Source: Eubacteriales Family XIII. Incertae Sedis bacterium (GTDB lineage: Bacteria; Bacillota; Clostridia; Peptostreptococcales; Anaerovoracaceae). Taken from it: a stretch of 62,619 nt of DNA. The position numbers were made by a program, and so were the translations under genes. The stretch lies in contig JAISTX010000041.1 of assembly GCA_031272365.1 (NCBI GenBank), forward strand, positions 1 to 62,619, written 5' to 3'. Each line of letters opens with the position of its first letter. Positions within the stretch are counted from its first letter, which is position 1. Under the pieces are notes generated by a model that was not told the origin of the DNA, ran no database searches, and saw only the letters and a list, made by a program, of their open reading frames with translations. Shown here one piece after another: positions 16,093-26,429 of this stretch.

Positions 16093-17541
16093 CCTGCGGA
16101 TGGGTTTCTGGAAAATGTGGTTTTGGGGTTCCTGGGGGATGTCGATCGGGTAGACGCCGGTGAAGCACCCTTTGCAGATCGGCACGCCCGCCCCCTCGAG
16201 GATGCGCGACAGCGCCACGTCCGAGAGGTAGGCCACCGAATCGGCGCCGAGGAACTCGGCGATCTGCCTTTCGCCGCGCCCGACGGCGACGAGGTTCTCC
16301 CGGTCCGGCACGTCCGTGCCGAAGAAGCAGGGGTAGCGGAACGGCGGCCCCGACGAGCGCAGATGCACCTCCGTCGCGCCCGCGTCCCGGAGCGCCGACA
16401 CGATGCGCGCAGACGTCGTGCCGCGCACGATGCTGTCGTCGATGAGGACGACGCGCTTGCCGCTCACGTTCGCCGACAAAGGGTTGAGCTTGAGCCGCAC
16501 GTCGCGCTCGCGCCCCGCCTGCGTCGGCTGGATGAAGGTGCGCCCGATGTACCGGTTTTTCACAAGGCCCATCGTGTCCGGCAGGCCGGACTCCTCCGCG
16601 TAGCCGCGCGCCGCGGACAGGCCCGAGTCGGGGACCGCCACGACGATGTCGGCGTCCACGGGGTATTCGCGCGCGAGGGCGCGCCCCATCTCGCGTCGCG
16701 CCCAGTCGACGCCGACGCCGGAGAGGATGCTGTCCGGCCGCGAGAAGTAGATGTATTCGAAGCTGCACAGCGAGCGGTGGATCGGCAGGCCCGAGTCGAT
16801 CGACGTGAGCCGTCCGTCCTCGACGACGACGATCTCGCCGGGCTCCACCTCACGCAGGAAATGCCCGCCCGTCGCCTCGATCGCGCAGGTCTCCGAAGCG
16901 AAGATGTACTGGTCGTCGAGCATGCCGATGCACAGGGGCCGGAACCCGTTCGGGTCGCGCACAGCGATGAGCTTGCGCGGGCTCATCGCGAGCAGGGAAT
17001 AGGCGCCCTGGATGCGCCCCATCGCCCGCCGGATCGCCTCTTCGATGGAATCCGTGTGGAGGCGCTCGCGCACAATCGTGTAGGCGATGATCTCGCTGTC
17101 GCCCGTGCTGTGGAAGATGCCGCCCTGCATCTCGATCTCCTGCCGCAGGACCCCCGCGTTCACGAGGTTGCCGTTGTGCGCGATTGCCAGGTTGCCCTTG
17201 ATGTGGCTGACCGCGATCGGCTGCGCATTCTCGGGGTCGGAGCCCCCGGCCGTGGAATAACGCACGTGGCCGATGGCCGACGCGCCTTTGAGCGTCTCCA
17301 GCTTCTTGTCCGTGAAGACGTCCGTGAGCAGCCCCACGCCCTTCCGGCACGAAATGACGCCCGCGTCGTTGACCGCGATGCCGCAGGCCTCCTGCCCGCG
17401 GTGCTGCAGGGAGAACAGGCCGACGTACGTGGTCAGCGCCGCGTCGGCGTTGGACTCCTCGCCCCGCCTCGGCACGCCGGCGACCCCAAAGACCCCGCAC
17501 TCCTCATGCAGCCCGTCCAACGCAAAATTGTTATTTTCCAT
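16087..17541 (-). CDS. purF: Amidophosphoribosyltransferase
   Basis: A 484-aa enzyme that makes phosphoribosylamine from PRPP and glutamine, the first step of purine synthesis. It is the Bacillus-type enzyme: a short propeptide ([14 protein letters not shown]) precedes the catalytic Cys15 (CGVFG), and HRGQEACGI lies in the glutaminase half. The PRPP-binding loop is [13 protein letters not shown]. Cysteines in SLCSFEY, YPCFFG and ICKGC fit the [4Fe-4S] ligands of oxygen-labile PurF. The start ATG lies inside the last codons of pyrG (11-bp overlap), so translation is probably coupled. Confidence 0.96.
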   Translation of the reverse strand: MENNNFALDGLHEECGVFGVAGVPRRGEESNADAALTTYVGLFSLQHRGQEACGIAVNDAGVISCRKGVGLLTDVFTDKKLETLKGASAIGHVRYSTAGGSDPENAQPIAVSHIKGNLAIAHNGNLVNAGVLRQEIEMQGGIFHSTGDSEIIAYTIVRERLHTDSIEEAIRRAMGRIQGAYSLLAMSPRKLIAVRDPNGFRPLCIGMLDDQYIFASETCAIEATGGHFLREVEPGEIVVVEDGRLTSIDSGLPIHRSLCSFEYIYFSRPDSILSGVGVDWARREMGRALAREYPVDADIVVAVPDSGLSAARGYAEESGLPDTMGLVKNRYIGRTFIQPTQAGRERDVRLKLNPLSANVSGKRVVLIDDSIVRGTTSARIVSALRDAGATEVHLRSSGPPFRYPCFFGTDVPDRENLVAVGRGERQIAEFLGADSVAYLSDVALSRILEGAGVPICKGCFTGVYPIDIPQEPQNHIFQKPIRRL

Positions 17542-19144
17542 TTTCAATCTTCAATTCCAAAGCCGCCCTGCAAAACTCCCGGAACAGCGGGTGCGCCCGG
17601 TTCGGCCGGCTCTTGAACTCCGGGTGGTACTGCACGCCGATGTAAAACTTGTTGGCCGGCACCTCGACCGCCTCGACGAGCCGCCCGTCCGGCGACTGCC
17701 CGACGATCAGCATCCCCGCCTTCTCGTAGGGGGCGCGGTAGTCGTTGTTGAATTCGTAGCGGTGGCGGTGCCGCTCCGCGATCTCTTCCTTGCCGTAGGC
17801 CGCCCGCAGCGCGGAGTCCGGACGCGTCGCGCACGGGTAGGCGCCCAGCCGCATCGTGCCGCCCTTCGGGATGTTGCCGTGCTGGTCGGGCATCAGGTGG
17901 ATGACGGGGTGCGAGCTGTACGGGTCGAACTCCGTCGAGTTCGCGCTCCCGTGACCCAGCACGTTCCGCGCGAATTCGATCACGCCGACCTGCATGCCGA
18001 GGCATATGCCGAGGTACGGCACGTTGTTTTCCCGCGCGTAGCGCGCCGCCTCGACCATGCCCGGGATGCCGCGCTCCCCGAAGCCGCCCGGCACGAGGAT
18101 GCCGTCCACGCCGGACAGGAGCGCCTGCGCCGTCTCCCGCGTCACGGTCTCCGACTCGATCCACTCGACCTCCACGTCGGCGCCGATCTCGTAGCCGGCG
18201 TGGTAGAGCGCCTGCGCCACCGAGTAGTAGGCGTCGTGCAGCTTCGTGTATTTTCCCACGAGGCCGATCTTGACCTGCTTGTCCATCGACGCCACGCGCT
18301 GCAGCATCGCCTTCCAATCGCTCATGTCCGGCGGCCCCGCCTCGAGGCCGAGCTTCTTCAGCACGATCTCGCAGAAGCCCTGGTCCTCGAACATGATCGG
18401 CGCCTCGTAGAGCAGCGGGATGTTCACGCTCTCGATGACGCACTCCGGCTTCACGTTGCAGAAGAGCGCGATCTTGCGCTTGATGTCCTCCCCCACGTGG
18501 CCCTCGCTGCGGATCACGATGATGTCGGGGAAGATGCCGAGCGACTGCAGCTCCTTGACCGAGTGCTGCGTCGGCTTGCTCTTGTATTCGTGCGACGCGT
18601 AGAGGTAGGGCACGAGCGTCACGTGGATGAAGCAGCAGTTTTCGTGCCCGACTTCCGCCTCGAGCTGGCGCGCCGCCTCCACGAACGGCAGGCTCTCGAT
18701 GTCGCCCGTCGTGCCGCCGATCTCCGTGATCACCACATCCGACTCGCCCGTCTTCGCCGCGTCGTGGATGAAGTCCTTGATCTCGTCCGTGATGTGCGGG
18801 ATGACCTGGATCGTCTGCCCGAGGTAGGCGCCCTCGCGCTCCTTCTGCAGCACGTTCCAGTACACCTTGCCCGTCGTGAGGTTCGAGTATTTGTTCAAGT
18901 CCTCGTCGATGAAGCGCTCGTAATGCCCCAGGTCGAGATCCGTCTCCGCCCCATCCTCCGTCACGAAGACCTCGCCGTGCTCGATCGGGTTCATCGTGCC
19001 CGGGTCCACATTGATGTAGGGGTCGAGCTTCTGCGCCGTCACCTTCAGCCCGCAGTCCTTGAGCAACCGACCGAGCGAAGAAGCCGTCACGCCCTTGCCC
19101 AGGCCCGATACCACGCCGCCCGTCACAAATACATATTTCGTCAT
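17531..19144 (-). CDS. pyrG: CTP synthase
   Basis: A 537-aa glutamine amidotransferase that converts UTP to CTP. The synthetase half starts with [16 protein letters not shown] and has the [12 protein letters not shown] and [18 protein letters not shown] motifs. The glutaminase half has the nucleophile in YLGICLGMQ and the His-Glu pair in VQYHPEF. It is the usual length for the family. It is first in an operon with purF and is preceded by a promoter at 19275-19304 and a strong hairpin at 19168-19198. A reading frame through that leader ends with a TGA that overlaps the pyrG start (ATGA). Confidence 0.97.
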   Translation of the reverse strand: MTKYVFVTGGVVSGLGKGVTASSLGRLLKDCGLKVTAQKLDPYINVDPGTMNPIEHGEVFVTEDGAETDLDLGHYERFIDEDLNKYSNLTTGKVYWNVLQKEREGAYLGQTIQVIPHITDEIKDFIHDAAKTGESDVVITEIGGTTGDIESLPFVEAARQLEAEVGHENCCFIHVTLVPYLYASHEYKSKPTQHSVKELQSLGIFPDIIVIRSEGHVGEDIKRKIALFCNVKPECVIESVNIPLLYEAPIMFEDQGFCEIVLKKLGLEAGPPDMSDWKAMLQRVASMDKQVKIGLVGKYTKLHDAYYSVAQALYHAGYEIGADVEVEWIESETVTRETAQALLSGVDGILVPGGFGERGIPGMVEAARYARENNVPYLGICLGMQVGVIEFARNVLGHGSANSTEFDPYSSHPVIHLMPDQHGNIPKGGTMRLGAYPCATRPDSALRAAYGKEEIAERHRHRYEFNNDYRAPYEKAGMLIVGQSPDGRLVEAVEVPANKFYIGVQYHPEFKSRPNRAHPLFREFCRAALELKIENGK

Positions 19145-19167
19145 TGCACGCTCCCATTGATAAGGAA

Positions 19168-19198
19168 AGAAACCGAGCCTAAACTCAGGCCGGTTTCT
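19168..19198 (-). promoter_or_regulatory. Leader hairpin upstream of pyrG (possible attenuator)
   Basis: AGAAACCG...CGGTTTCT (8 bp) encloses a second GCCT...AGGC stem, followed on the minus strand by TTTCCTTATC. It sits 23 bp before the pyrG ATG and about 75 bp after the predicted start of transcription. pyrG attenuation is known in Gram-positives, but the GGGC start of the Bacillus mechanism is not seen here, so the mechanism would differ. Confidence 0.55.
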
Positions 19199-19274
19199 CT
19201 AATGAATACTATCAGATTGTCATACCTTGGCGCTTCCAAGCCGGATCGATTCCTCCTTTTCCAGTACAGATTCA

Positions 19275-19304
19275 AGTATACAGCAGGAGGAGCGTTCAGG
19301 TCAA
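19275..19304 (-). promoter_or_regulatory. pyrG-purF promoter
   Basis: On the minus strand TTGACC (19304-19299), an 18-bp spacer, then TATACT (19280-19275). It begins just after the sensor-kinase stop and implies a leader of about 125 bases that includes an AAGGAGG sequence and the hairpin at 19168-19198. Confidence 0.65.
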
Positions 19305-19312
19305 ACGATTTA

Positions 19313-21472
19313 TTATTTCCCAATAACAGTTCGAAGTACCGCGACGAGCTGCTCGATGTTGATGGGCTTGCCGATGTGCGCGTTCATGCCGGCCGCCAGG
19401 TATTTCTCGATGTCCTCCCGGAAGACGTTCGCCGTCATCGCGATGATCGGGACGGACAGCGCCGCCTCGGTGCCGATCGCCCGGATGGCCACCGTCGCGC
19501 CGACGCCGTCGAGCTCGGGCATCTGGACGTCCATGAGGATGAGGTCGTAACGCCCGGGCGCCTCCCGGAAGCGCTCGACGCAGACCTTCCCGTTCTCGGC
19601 CTCCTCGATCCGCACGCCCGTGGGCTCCAGCAAGGTGCGCACGATCTCGCGGTTGATGTCGATGTCCTCCGCCAGCAGGATCGTCCTCCCTTCGAACTCC
19701 CCGGGCACGATCCCCTGCCCGTCCGCCGCGTCCAGCGCGGCACCGGGGTCTTCCGCCACGTCGCAGACGACCGTGAACGAGAAGACCGACCCCTCGCCCA
19801 CCTTCGAATGCACGCGGATGCGCCCGTCCATCATCTCCACGATGTTCTTGGAAATCGTCAGGCCGAGCCCCGTGCCGCCGAACCGGCGCGAGATGCTGCC
19901 GTCCGCCTGCGAGAACGCCTGGAACAGGAGCCTTTGCTGCTCCTCGGAGATCCCGATGCCCGTGTCGGACACGGAGACCTCGATACGCGCGCGCGCCCCG
20001 TCCTCGGACAGGCCGATCCGCTTCGCGCCCACGTGGATCTCCCCGCCCTCCGGCGTGAACTTCACGGCGTTCGAGACGAGGTTCGCGACCACCTGGGAGA
20101 GGCGTTGCTCGTCCGCAAAGAGCCAGGCCGGGATCTGCGGGTCTATTTCCACGGCGTACCGCAGCTGCTTGCCCAGCGCGCCGAAGGCGAACACGTCCAC
20201 CGACTGGCGCAGCATTTTTTCGAAGTGGAAGACGACGGGCGACAGCTCCAGCTTGCCCGCCTCGATCTTGCTCATGTCGAGGATGTCGTTGATGACGCCC
20301 ATCAGGTGGCGGGAGGACTCCTCGATCTTCGACAGCGCGTAGTCCTTGCCCGCCGCGTCCTTCGCCGCCTTGCCGATCCCGGTCATGCCGATGACCGCGT
20401 TCAGGGGCGTGCGGATCTCGTGGCTCATGTTCGAAAGGAACTCGCTCTTCACGTGGCTCGCGTCCTCCGCTTTCTCCCGCAGCAGCTCCAGCTCCTCGTT
20501 TTTCTTCGCAAGCTCCTCGTACGGCCGCACCTGCATGCGCGACAGGAAGATCGAGGCCAGTGCCCCGAGCGCGAGGAAGAGGCAGCCGGACACGATGAAG
20601 ATCTCCGTCGTCTTCGACACCGGCGTGTCCGCGACGGGGACCGTGAGGAAGAGCACCCATCGTTCCTGGTCGTGCACGACCGGCGTGAACGCGCAAATAT
20701 TATCGCGCCCGTCCGCGTCGTCGAAGCGCAGGATGTGGCTCTCGGCGTCCGTACCGGCAAGGGCCTCCGCGACCAGGCCGTCGAGCCCGCCGCCCGCGCT
20801 CAGGTCGAACGGCTGCGCCGCGCCGCCCGCGATGACGTTGCCGCCCCGGTCCACGAGGAAGATCTGCCCCGCGTCGTAGACGCCGTAGTTGGAGCTCGCG
20901 ATGAGCTGCGCGAAATAATCCCCGCGCAGCGTCGACACAAAGACGGCGCCTTCGGGCAGCCGCGAGATGACGCGGATGACGGGCTCGCCGTCCGCCGTTT
21001 TTTCCATATCGCCGAGGAGGACGCCCTCGAGCGGCGCCGCGTCCAGGAACGCCTGCGCCTCGCCCGCCCCGGGCTTCGCGTAGCCGTAGCCCTCCTTCTC
21101 CGAGGAGATGATCGTGCCGTCCGGGAAGACGACCGCGAGCGAGACGAAGCTCGGCCCGGCGACGACCTCCCCCTCCAGCGCGGCCTTCAGCCCGTCCCTG
21201 CCCTCCGCGGCATAGGTCCGGGCGGCCATCGCGCCGACGTATAGGTTGTCCTCCTTGATCTTCGTGATGGAGGTCTCGATCATATCCGAGGCGAGGCGGC
21301 CAACGAGGATCAGATCCTGGGACACAGACTGCGAGATCTCCCGCGTGCTGAAATAAATGCCGACGACGGTCGTGAAGACGGAGCAAGCGAGGATGACGGC
21401 GACAATCACCATCGCCGCCCGGAGCCGCACAGCCCTCAGGCCCAGCCGCGCCATGCGCGCACTACCCGTCAT
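19313..21472 (-). CDS. Hybrid sensor histidine kinase with receiver domain
   Basis: A 719-aa membrane signalling protein. TM1 is about residues 15-40 (LRAAMVIVAVILACSVF). An extracytoplasmic dCache-like sensor follows (IFLVDRGGNVIAGG near its end), then TM2 (IFIVSGCLFLALGALASIF). The HisKA domain has the phospho-accepting His in SHEIRTPLN (about residue 350), and the ATPase domain has NLVSNAVKFT, DTGIGI and GGTGLGL. A C-terminal receiver carries Asp in LILMDVQMPELDG (about 648) and a conserved Lys in GKPI. ATG 21472 has AAGGA seven bases upstream; the open frame to 21655 has no comparable signal. No separate output regulator is adjacent, so phosphotransfer partners must be elsewhere. Confidence 0.92.
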   Translation of the reverse strand: MTGSARMARLGLRAVRLRAAMVIVAVILACSVFTTVVGIYFSTREISQSVSQDLILVGRLASDMIETSITKIKEDNLYVGAMAARTYAAEGRDGLKAALEGEVVAGPSFVSLAVVFPDGTIISSEKEGYGYAKPGAGEAQAFLDAAPLEGVLLGDMEKTADGEPVIRVISRLPEGAVFVSTLRGDYFAQLIASSNYGVYDAGQIFLVDRGGNVIAGGAAQPFDLSAGGGLDGLVAEALAGTDAESHILRFDDADGRDNICAFTPVVHDQERWVLFLTVPVADTPVSKTTEIFIVSGCLFLALGALASIFLSRMQVRPYEELAKKNEELELLREKAEDASHVKSEFLSNMSHEIRTPLNAVIGMTGIGKAAKDAAGKDYALSKIEESSRHLMGVINDILDMSKIEAGKLELSPVVFHFEKMLRQSVDVFAFGALGKQLRYAVEIDPQIPAWLFADEQRLSQVVANLVSNAVKFTPEGGEIHVGAKRIGLSEDGARARIEVSVSDTGIGISEEQQRLLFQAFSQADGSISRRFGGTGLGLTISKNIVEMMDGRIRVHSKVGEGSVFSFTVVCDVAEDPGAALDAADGQGIVPGEFEGRTILLAEDIDINREIVRTLLEPTGVRIEEAENGKVCVERFREAPGRYDLILMDVQMPELDGVGATVAIRAIGTEAALSVPIIAMTANVFREDIEKYLAAGMNAHIGKPINIEQLVAVLRTVIGK

Positions 21473-21730
21473 GATCGATCCTTGTTTCTCCATTGACCTT
21501 TTCCATCCATCCGAACCCAAGGCGCAACCAAAAACCGCTTGCCTTGCGCCCTTGCCATGTTCGCACCCATATCGTATTACAGTATATACCCACAAATCCG
21601 CAGGAAGCATCATTTTTTCCGGCAACTTTTCTTCGAGCCCGAACGCTTCCCCCATTTTTCATCTTTCAGCGGAATTGTATGCAGACGGTTTTTTCGCGTA
21701 TAATATCTTTATCGTTGGGGTATGTGCACC

Positions 21731-21744
21731 CCGAAAATTTTCGG
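21731..21744. promoter_or_regulatory. Perfect 14-bp palindrome, operator candidate
   Basis: CCGAAAATTTTCGG is fully self-complementary and lies between an upstream TATAAT box and the main rubrerythrin promoter. It could bind a dimeric repressor, for example one sensing peroxide or metal, but no matching site was found elsewhere in the window. Confidence 0.35.
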
Positions 21745-21794
21745 AATGGTTGGGCTCAAGGAAAAAATAATCCCTCAGAATGCAGAAAACCTTC

Positions 21795-21823
21795 TTGACA
21801 TTTGTTTTGTGGAGTAGTATAGT
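21795..21823 (+). promoter_or_regulatory. Main rubrerythrin promoter
   Basis: TTGACA (21795-21800), exactly 17 bp, TATAGT (21818-21823). This is one of the closest matches to the housekeeping consensus in the window. Transcription should begin near 21830, giving a leader of about 135 bases. Confidence 0.8.
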
Positions 21824-21833
21824 CTACATTAAA

Positions 21834-21965
21834 GAGAGAGAAAAAAACGGCTGAGGTGGCAGGCGGCAAACCGGGAACATTGGCGAAACCTATTGCGCAT
21901 GGCGCCGAAACCGATTAAAATATCATTTCCACACGGTGTTATTTGTAAACAGGAGGTAAGTTAAG
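21834..21965 (+). other. Long, possibly structured leader of rubrerythrin
   Basis: About 130 bases between the predicted transcription start and the ATG, ending in a strong AGGAGG nine bases before the start. It contains repeated motifs (GGCAAACC, GGCGAAACC, GCCGAAACC) and complementary GC blocks (GGCGCC, GGTGGCAGGCGGC). I do not recognise a known riboswitch class; the motifs are only superficially like GEMM/c-di-GMP-I sequences. Treat it as an unassigned candidate cis-regulatory RNA. Confidence 0.35.
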
Positions 21966-22517
21966 ATGGCGAAGTATGTATGTGGTGTTTGCGGTTATCT
22001 GCATGAAGGCGACGCGGCGCCGGAGAAATGCCCGCAGTGCGGGGCCCCGGCGGAGAAGTTCTCCGTCCAGGCGGCAGGCGCGAAGCTCGCGTTTGCGGAC
22101 GAGCACAAGATCGGTATTGCGCAGGGCTTGGACGCGGAAGTCGTCGAGGGCCTGAAGATGAATTTTGCGGGCGAGTGCACGGAAGTCGGGATGTACATCG
22201 CGATGGCGCGCCAGGCGGACCGGGAGGGCTACCCCGAAGTCGCGGACGCGTTCATGCGCTACGCGTACCAGGAGGCCGACCACGCGTCGCGGTTTGCGGA
22301 GCTGCTCGGCGAGGTCGTGACGGACTCGACGAAGAAGAACCTCGAGCTGCGCAAGGTCGCGGAGCACGGCGCGACGCAGGGCAAGCTCGACATCGCGAAG
22401 CGCGCGAAAGAGCTCGGCTATGACGCGATCCATGACACGGTGCATGAGATGGCGAAGGACGAGGCGCGCCACGGCAAGGGCTTCGAAGGGCTCCTCGAGC
22501 GGTATTTCGGCGCCTGA
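21966..22517 (+). CDS. Rubrerythrin, reverse domain order
   Basis: A 183-aa peroxide-reducing non-haem iron protein. The rubredoxin-type Fe(SCys)4 domain is N-terminal (CGVCGY and CPQCGAP), followed by the ferritin-like diiron domain with carboxylate ligands in [22 protein letters not shown] and [10 protein letters not shown]. Classical rubrerythrin has the rubredoxin domain at the C-terminus; this order is that of reverse rubrerythrins known from clostridia. It detoxifies H2O2 in anaerobes using NADH-derived electrons. The start is set by AGGAGG nine bases upstream. The strong promoter suggests high expression. Confidence 0.93.
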   Translation: MAKYVCGVCGYLHEGDAAPEKCPQCGAPAEKFSVQAAGAKLAFADEHKIGIAQGLDAEVVEGLKMNFAGECTEVGMYIAMARQADREGYPEVADAFMRYAYQEADHASRFAELLGEVVTDSTKKNLELRKVAEHGATQGKLDIAKRAKELGYDAIHDTVHEMAKDEARHGKGFEGLLERYFGA

Positions 22518-22524
22518 TCATCCA

Positions 22525-23667
22525 CTAGCAAAAACTCTCCAAGGCGGCACGCAGCGACTCGTAATGGGCGCGCGTGCCGCCTATTCCTGTCATGCAGAGC
22601 AGCAGGTCCCCGGCGGAAAGCTCCGGGAAGATGCGGTGCCGCTCGTTCAGCATCCGCTCGGTTTCCGCGCCGGTGCGCCCGAAGGCGCGGCAGTCGATGA
22701 GCAGCTTCGTCGGGTCGTCCGCCCGCAGCGCGAACGGCCGCAGCAGCGCGAGGTTGTCCGCCCACTCGCGGAAGAGCACGTCCCCGTGCCCCTCGATGAG
22801 GCGCGCGTTCAGGTCGAGCGAGGCCAGGAGGAGGTAGGACGGGCTCGTGCTCTGGACGAGCCCGAGGGCGTCCTCGATCTTCGCCGGGTCCACCCGGTCC
22901 GTGCAGAGGTTTAGCACTGCGCTCTGCGTGAACGACGCCAGCGTCTTGTGCGTGCTGTTCACGACGAGGTCCGCGCCCTGCCCCTCCGCAGCCGGGGGGA
23001 ACCCCTCTATCCCATGGTCCCCGAAAAACTTCAGGTGCGCCCCGTGCGCCTGGTCGACGATCAGCGACATGCCCGCACTGCGGCAGACCCGCGCGATCCC
23101 CGCAATGTCGGAGCAGACGCCGAAATAATTCGGGCTCGCCAAAATCACAGCGGAGGCGTCCGGGTGGGCCTGCGCCAACCGCTCCACCTCCTCGGGGGCG
23201 ACCGCCCCTGCCGGGCTGTACCCCGCCTGCGCATAGGCGTAGGCGATCCGCTCGGCGCCCGGGATCTCATGCGGCTGCGTGGCCACCTCGACCGGCCGGA
23301 TCCCGCCCAGGCGGACGGCGCTGTGCACGGACTTGTGGCTGTTGCCCGCGAGGATGAGCTTCCCGCCCCGGGGGACGGCGGCGAGGACCGCGGCGAGGAT
23401 GCCCGCCGTGCTGCCGTTCACGAGCAGCCAGGATTTCGGCACCCCGTAGAGCGCCGCGTACCGCCGTGCGAGCGCCCCGAGGACGCCGCCGCAGACGTAG
23501 AGGTTGTCCGCGCCCGGGATCTCCGTGATGTCCTTGTCGGCCAGCTGCCGGAAAAACCCCTCGTACCCGAACCGCTGGAAGACGGCCATCCCCTTGTGGC
23601 CCGGCATATGGAACGAGATCGGCGCGCCGTCGGCGTGCGCATTCAAAAAATCAAGCAATTGCGTCAT
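22525..23667 (-). CDS. Short PLP-dependent Orn/Lys/Arg decarboxylase-family protein
   Basis: A 380-aa fold-type I PLP enzyme of the basic amino-acid decarboxylase family. It has [10 protein letters not shown] at the N-terminus, [18 protein letters not shown] and the PLP lysine in [12 protein letters not shown]. Family members of the SpeA/YaaO type are nearer 470-490 aa, so the C-terminal region is reduced; it may be a natural compact form or may have another activity. The ORF is open another 107 codons upstream, but these are antisense to hisI. ATG 23667 has no Shine-Dalgarno and starts seven bases after an extended -10 box (TGATAGAAT). It is divergent from hisI by only 34 bp and convergent with rubrerythrin (7-bp gap). 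Confidence 0.85.
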   Translation of the reverse strand: MTQLLDFLNAHADGAPISFHMPGHKGMAVFQRFGYEGFFRQLADKDITEIPGADNLYVCGGVLGALARRYAALYGVPKSWLLVNGSTAGILAAVLAAVPRGGKLILAGNSHKSVHSAVRLGGIRPVEVATQPHEIPGAERIAYAYAQAGYSPAGAVAPEEVERLAQAHPDASAVILASPNYFGVCSDIAGIARVCRSAGMSLIVDQAHGAHLKFFGDHGIEGFPPAAEGQGADLVVNSTHKTLASFTQSAVLNLCTDRVDPAKIEDALGLVQSTSPSYLLLASLDLNARLIEGHGDVLFREWADNLALLRPFALRADDPTKLLIDCRAFGRTGAETERMLNERHRIFPELSAGDLLLCMTGIGGTRAHYESLRAALESFC

Positions 23668-23674
23668 TATTATT

Positions 23675-23694
23675 ATTCTATCATATGGTATACT
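23675..23694. promoter_or_regulatory. Back-to-back divergent leaderless promoters (decarboxylase / hisI)
   Basis: Leftward extended -10: TGA-TAGAAT (minus strand, hexamer 23680-23675). Rightward extended -10: TGG-TATACT (hexamer 23689-23694). Both share the central CATATG, so the two promoters cannot easily be occupied at once. Each -10 ends seven bases from its own ATG. Confidence 0.7.
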
Positions 23695-23701
23695 TTGGCT
23701 G

Positions 23702-24052
23702 ATGGCTTGTGGAGAAATAACGAAATTTTTTTTGAAGCAGGCGCTTGTGCCCGCGATCGTGCAGGACGCGCGGACGGGCGAGGTGCTCATGCTTGCATAC
23801 ATGAACGAGGAGTCGCTGGCGAAGACGCTGGAGACCGGGTTTACGTGGTTTTTCAGCCGGTCGCGCGGGCGGCTGTGGCAGAAGGGCGAGGAGTCCGGGC
23901 ACGTGCAGCGGGTCGTGTCGATCACGGGGGACTGCGACGACGACACGCTGCTCGTCAAGGTCGAGCAGACGGGGCCCGCGTGCCACACCGGGAACCGGAC
24001 CTGCTTCTACCAGGCGCCGGTGTACGCGCGGGATGCCGGGCAGGAAGGGTGA
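23702..24052 (+). CDS. hisI: Phosphoribosyl-AMP cyclohydrolase
   Basis: A 116-aa enzyme opening the adenine ring of PR-AMP, the third step of histidine synthesis. Diagnostic motifs are [26 protein letters not shown], the metal-binding ITGDCDDD and CHTGNRTCF. It is a separate protein rather than the HisIE fusion. The frame is open upstream to 23504, but that part is antisense to the decarboxylase. ATG 23702 lies seven bases after TATACT and lacks a Shine-Dalgarno. hisE follows after 6 bp. Confidence 0.95.
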   Translation: MACGEITKFFLKQALVPAIVQDARTGEVLMLAYMNEESLAKTLETGFTWFFSRSRGRLWQKGEESGHVQRVVSITGDCDDDTLLVKVEQTGPACHTGNRTCFYQAPVYARDAGQEG

Positions 24053-24058
24053 ACGGGC

Positions 24059-24406
24059 ATGGCGGATTTGCTTTCCGAGCTTTATGAAATCGTGCTGAAA
24101 CGGCGGGACGAGAAGGAGGAGGGGTCTTACACGGCCTACCTCTTCGAGCAGGGGCTCGACAAAATCCTCAAGAAGGTCGGGGAGGAGAGCAGCGAGACGA
24201 TCATCGCGGCGAAGAACCTGCGGCAGTCGGGCGGCGCGGAGGCGCGGCAGGCCCTGGTCGGGGAGATCGGGGACCTGCTCTACCACGTCGAGGTGATGAT
24301 GGCCGAGCTCGGCGTCACGGCGGGCGAGCTGAAGGCCTTGCTGCGCGAGCGCATGGAGAAGCAGGGGAACCTCAAGCAGGCGCGGCAGACGGACCGCGAC
24401 ACCTGA
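24059..24406 (+). CDS. hisE: Phosphoribosyl-ATP pyrophosphatase
   Basis: A 115-aa MazG-fold protein that hydrolyses PR-ATP to PR-AMP, the second histidine-synthesis step. Metal-binding carboxylates are seen in VGEESSETIIAAK and GEIGDLLYH. It is 6 bp downstream of hisI, so the two steps are encoded in reverse order in one operon. hisF lies 2 kb away on the other strand; the remaining his genes are outside the window. Confidence 0.95.
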   Translation: MADLLSELYEIVLKRRDEKEEGSYTAYLFEQGLDKILKKVGEESSETIIAAKNLRQSGGAEARQALVGEIGDLLYHVEVMMAELGVTAGELKALLRERMEKQGNLKQARQTDRDT

Positions 24407-24466
24407 GGCGGCGGGGAAAATATCGTTTTCGAGGCAGTAAAACCACGGGGGAAAGGTACTTATTGA

Positions 24467-25724
<1,258 letters not shown>

Positions 25725-25738
<14 letters not shown>

Positions 25739-26426
25739 CGGGCGGGGCGGCCTGCGCCAGGGCCTGCGCCGCGGCGTCCGGGTCGAGCGCCCGCGCGCGG
25801 TAAGCGCCGAGCACCGCGTCCGGGTCACCCTCGCAGAGCCCCGAATAATAGAAAACTTCCTCTGACAGCGCCGCCATGAAAGCGGCGCGTTTTTCCTTGG
25901 GCAGCGGCAGCGAGCCGGCGGTCTGCTGCAGCTCCCCCGGGAAAGCTTCCGGCGGCACGCCGGCGTTGACGCCGATGCCGAGGACGAGCGCGCAGATGCG
26001 GTTCGTCCCGGGGTCGGACACGGCCTCCGCGAGGATGCCGCAGATCTTCTTGCCGCCCAGGAAGACGTCGTTGACCCATTTGATCCGGGGGGCGGCTTCC
26101 GGCGGGGCCCCCGGGCCTGCCGGGAGGACGCGCTCAATGGCGCGGCAGACGGCCACGGCGGCGGCGAGCGTCAGCAGGTCGCCGTTCCCGTATTTGCCGA
26201 AGGGCCTCAGGATGTAGCTGATGTAGATGCTGTGGCCGCCGGGCGAGAGGAAGGCGCGGCCGCGGCGGCCCCGGCCTGCGGTCTGGCGGCGCGCCGCGAC
26301 AGCCGTGCCGAAGAGGGCCTCGAGCGCCGGGGAGGGCTCAGCGGCCCCGGCGCGGAGCGCCGCCGCGACGCGGCGCTTGGCCTCGTCGTTCGTGGAGTCT
26401 ATCTCGTCGTATTCTTCCGGGAGCAT
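25725..26426 (-). CDS. birA: Biotin--[acetyl-CoA-carboxylase] ligase
   Basis: A 233-aa biotin protein ligase that attaches biotin to carboxylase carrier proteins. Signature motifs are STNDEAKR, RQTAGRGRRGRAF for biotinyl-AMP binding, and KWVNDVFLGGKKICGIL. There is no N-terminal helix-turn-helix, so unlike E. coli BirA it should not repress transcription. It begins three bases after the hisF stop with no Shine-Dalgarno, so translation is probably coupled to hisF. Confidence 0.92.
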
Positions 26427-26429
26427 GTT

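Larger units (their letters stand above)
21473..21965. other. 493-bp divergent intergenic region
   Basis: No convincing gene is seen. It holds the rubrerythrin promoter and leader (separate entries) and an upstream promoter-like pair (TTGTAT, 18 bp, TATAAT ending near 21714). A GGGG...CCCC hairpin is followed by the perfect palindrome CCGAAAATTTTCGG at 21731-21744. The left 200 bp must carry the kinase promoter on the minus strand (a TATACT-like box near 21585), but no good -35 is evident. Confidence 0.6.

Noticed and set aside
19141..19305. T-box leader for pyrG
   Set aside because: No AGGGTGGNACCGCG-type T-box sequence and no plausible specifier loop; the gene is not of a T-box type.
19141..19323. 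Stand-alone 60-aa gene upstream of pyrG
   Set aside because: The frame crosses the pyrG promoter and hairpin and its ATG precedes the promoter; at most the second half could be a leader peptide.
17273..21244. Very long plus-strand open frame opposite purF, pyrG and the sensor kinase
   Set aside because: It is rich in Arg, Ala and Val with no domain motifs and lies antisense to three clear genes; long antisense frames are expected in GC-rich DNA.
21834..21965. c-di-GMP-I (GEMM) or cobalamin riboswitch
   Set aside because: Only short GGCAAACC-like strings match; the conserved tetraloop receptor and B12-box patterns are not present.
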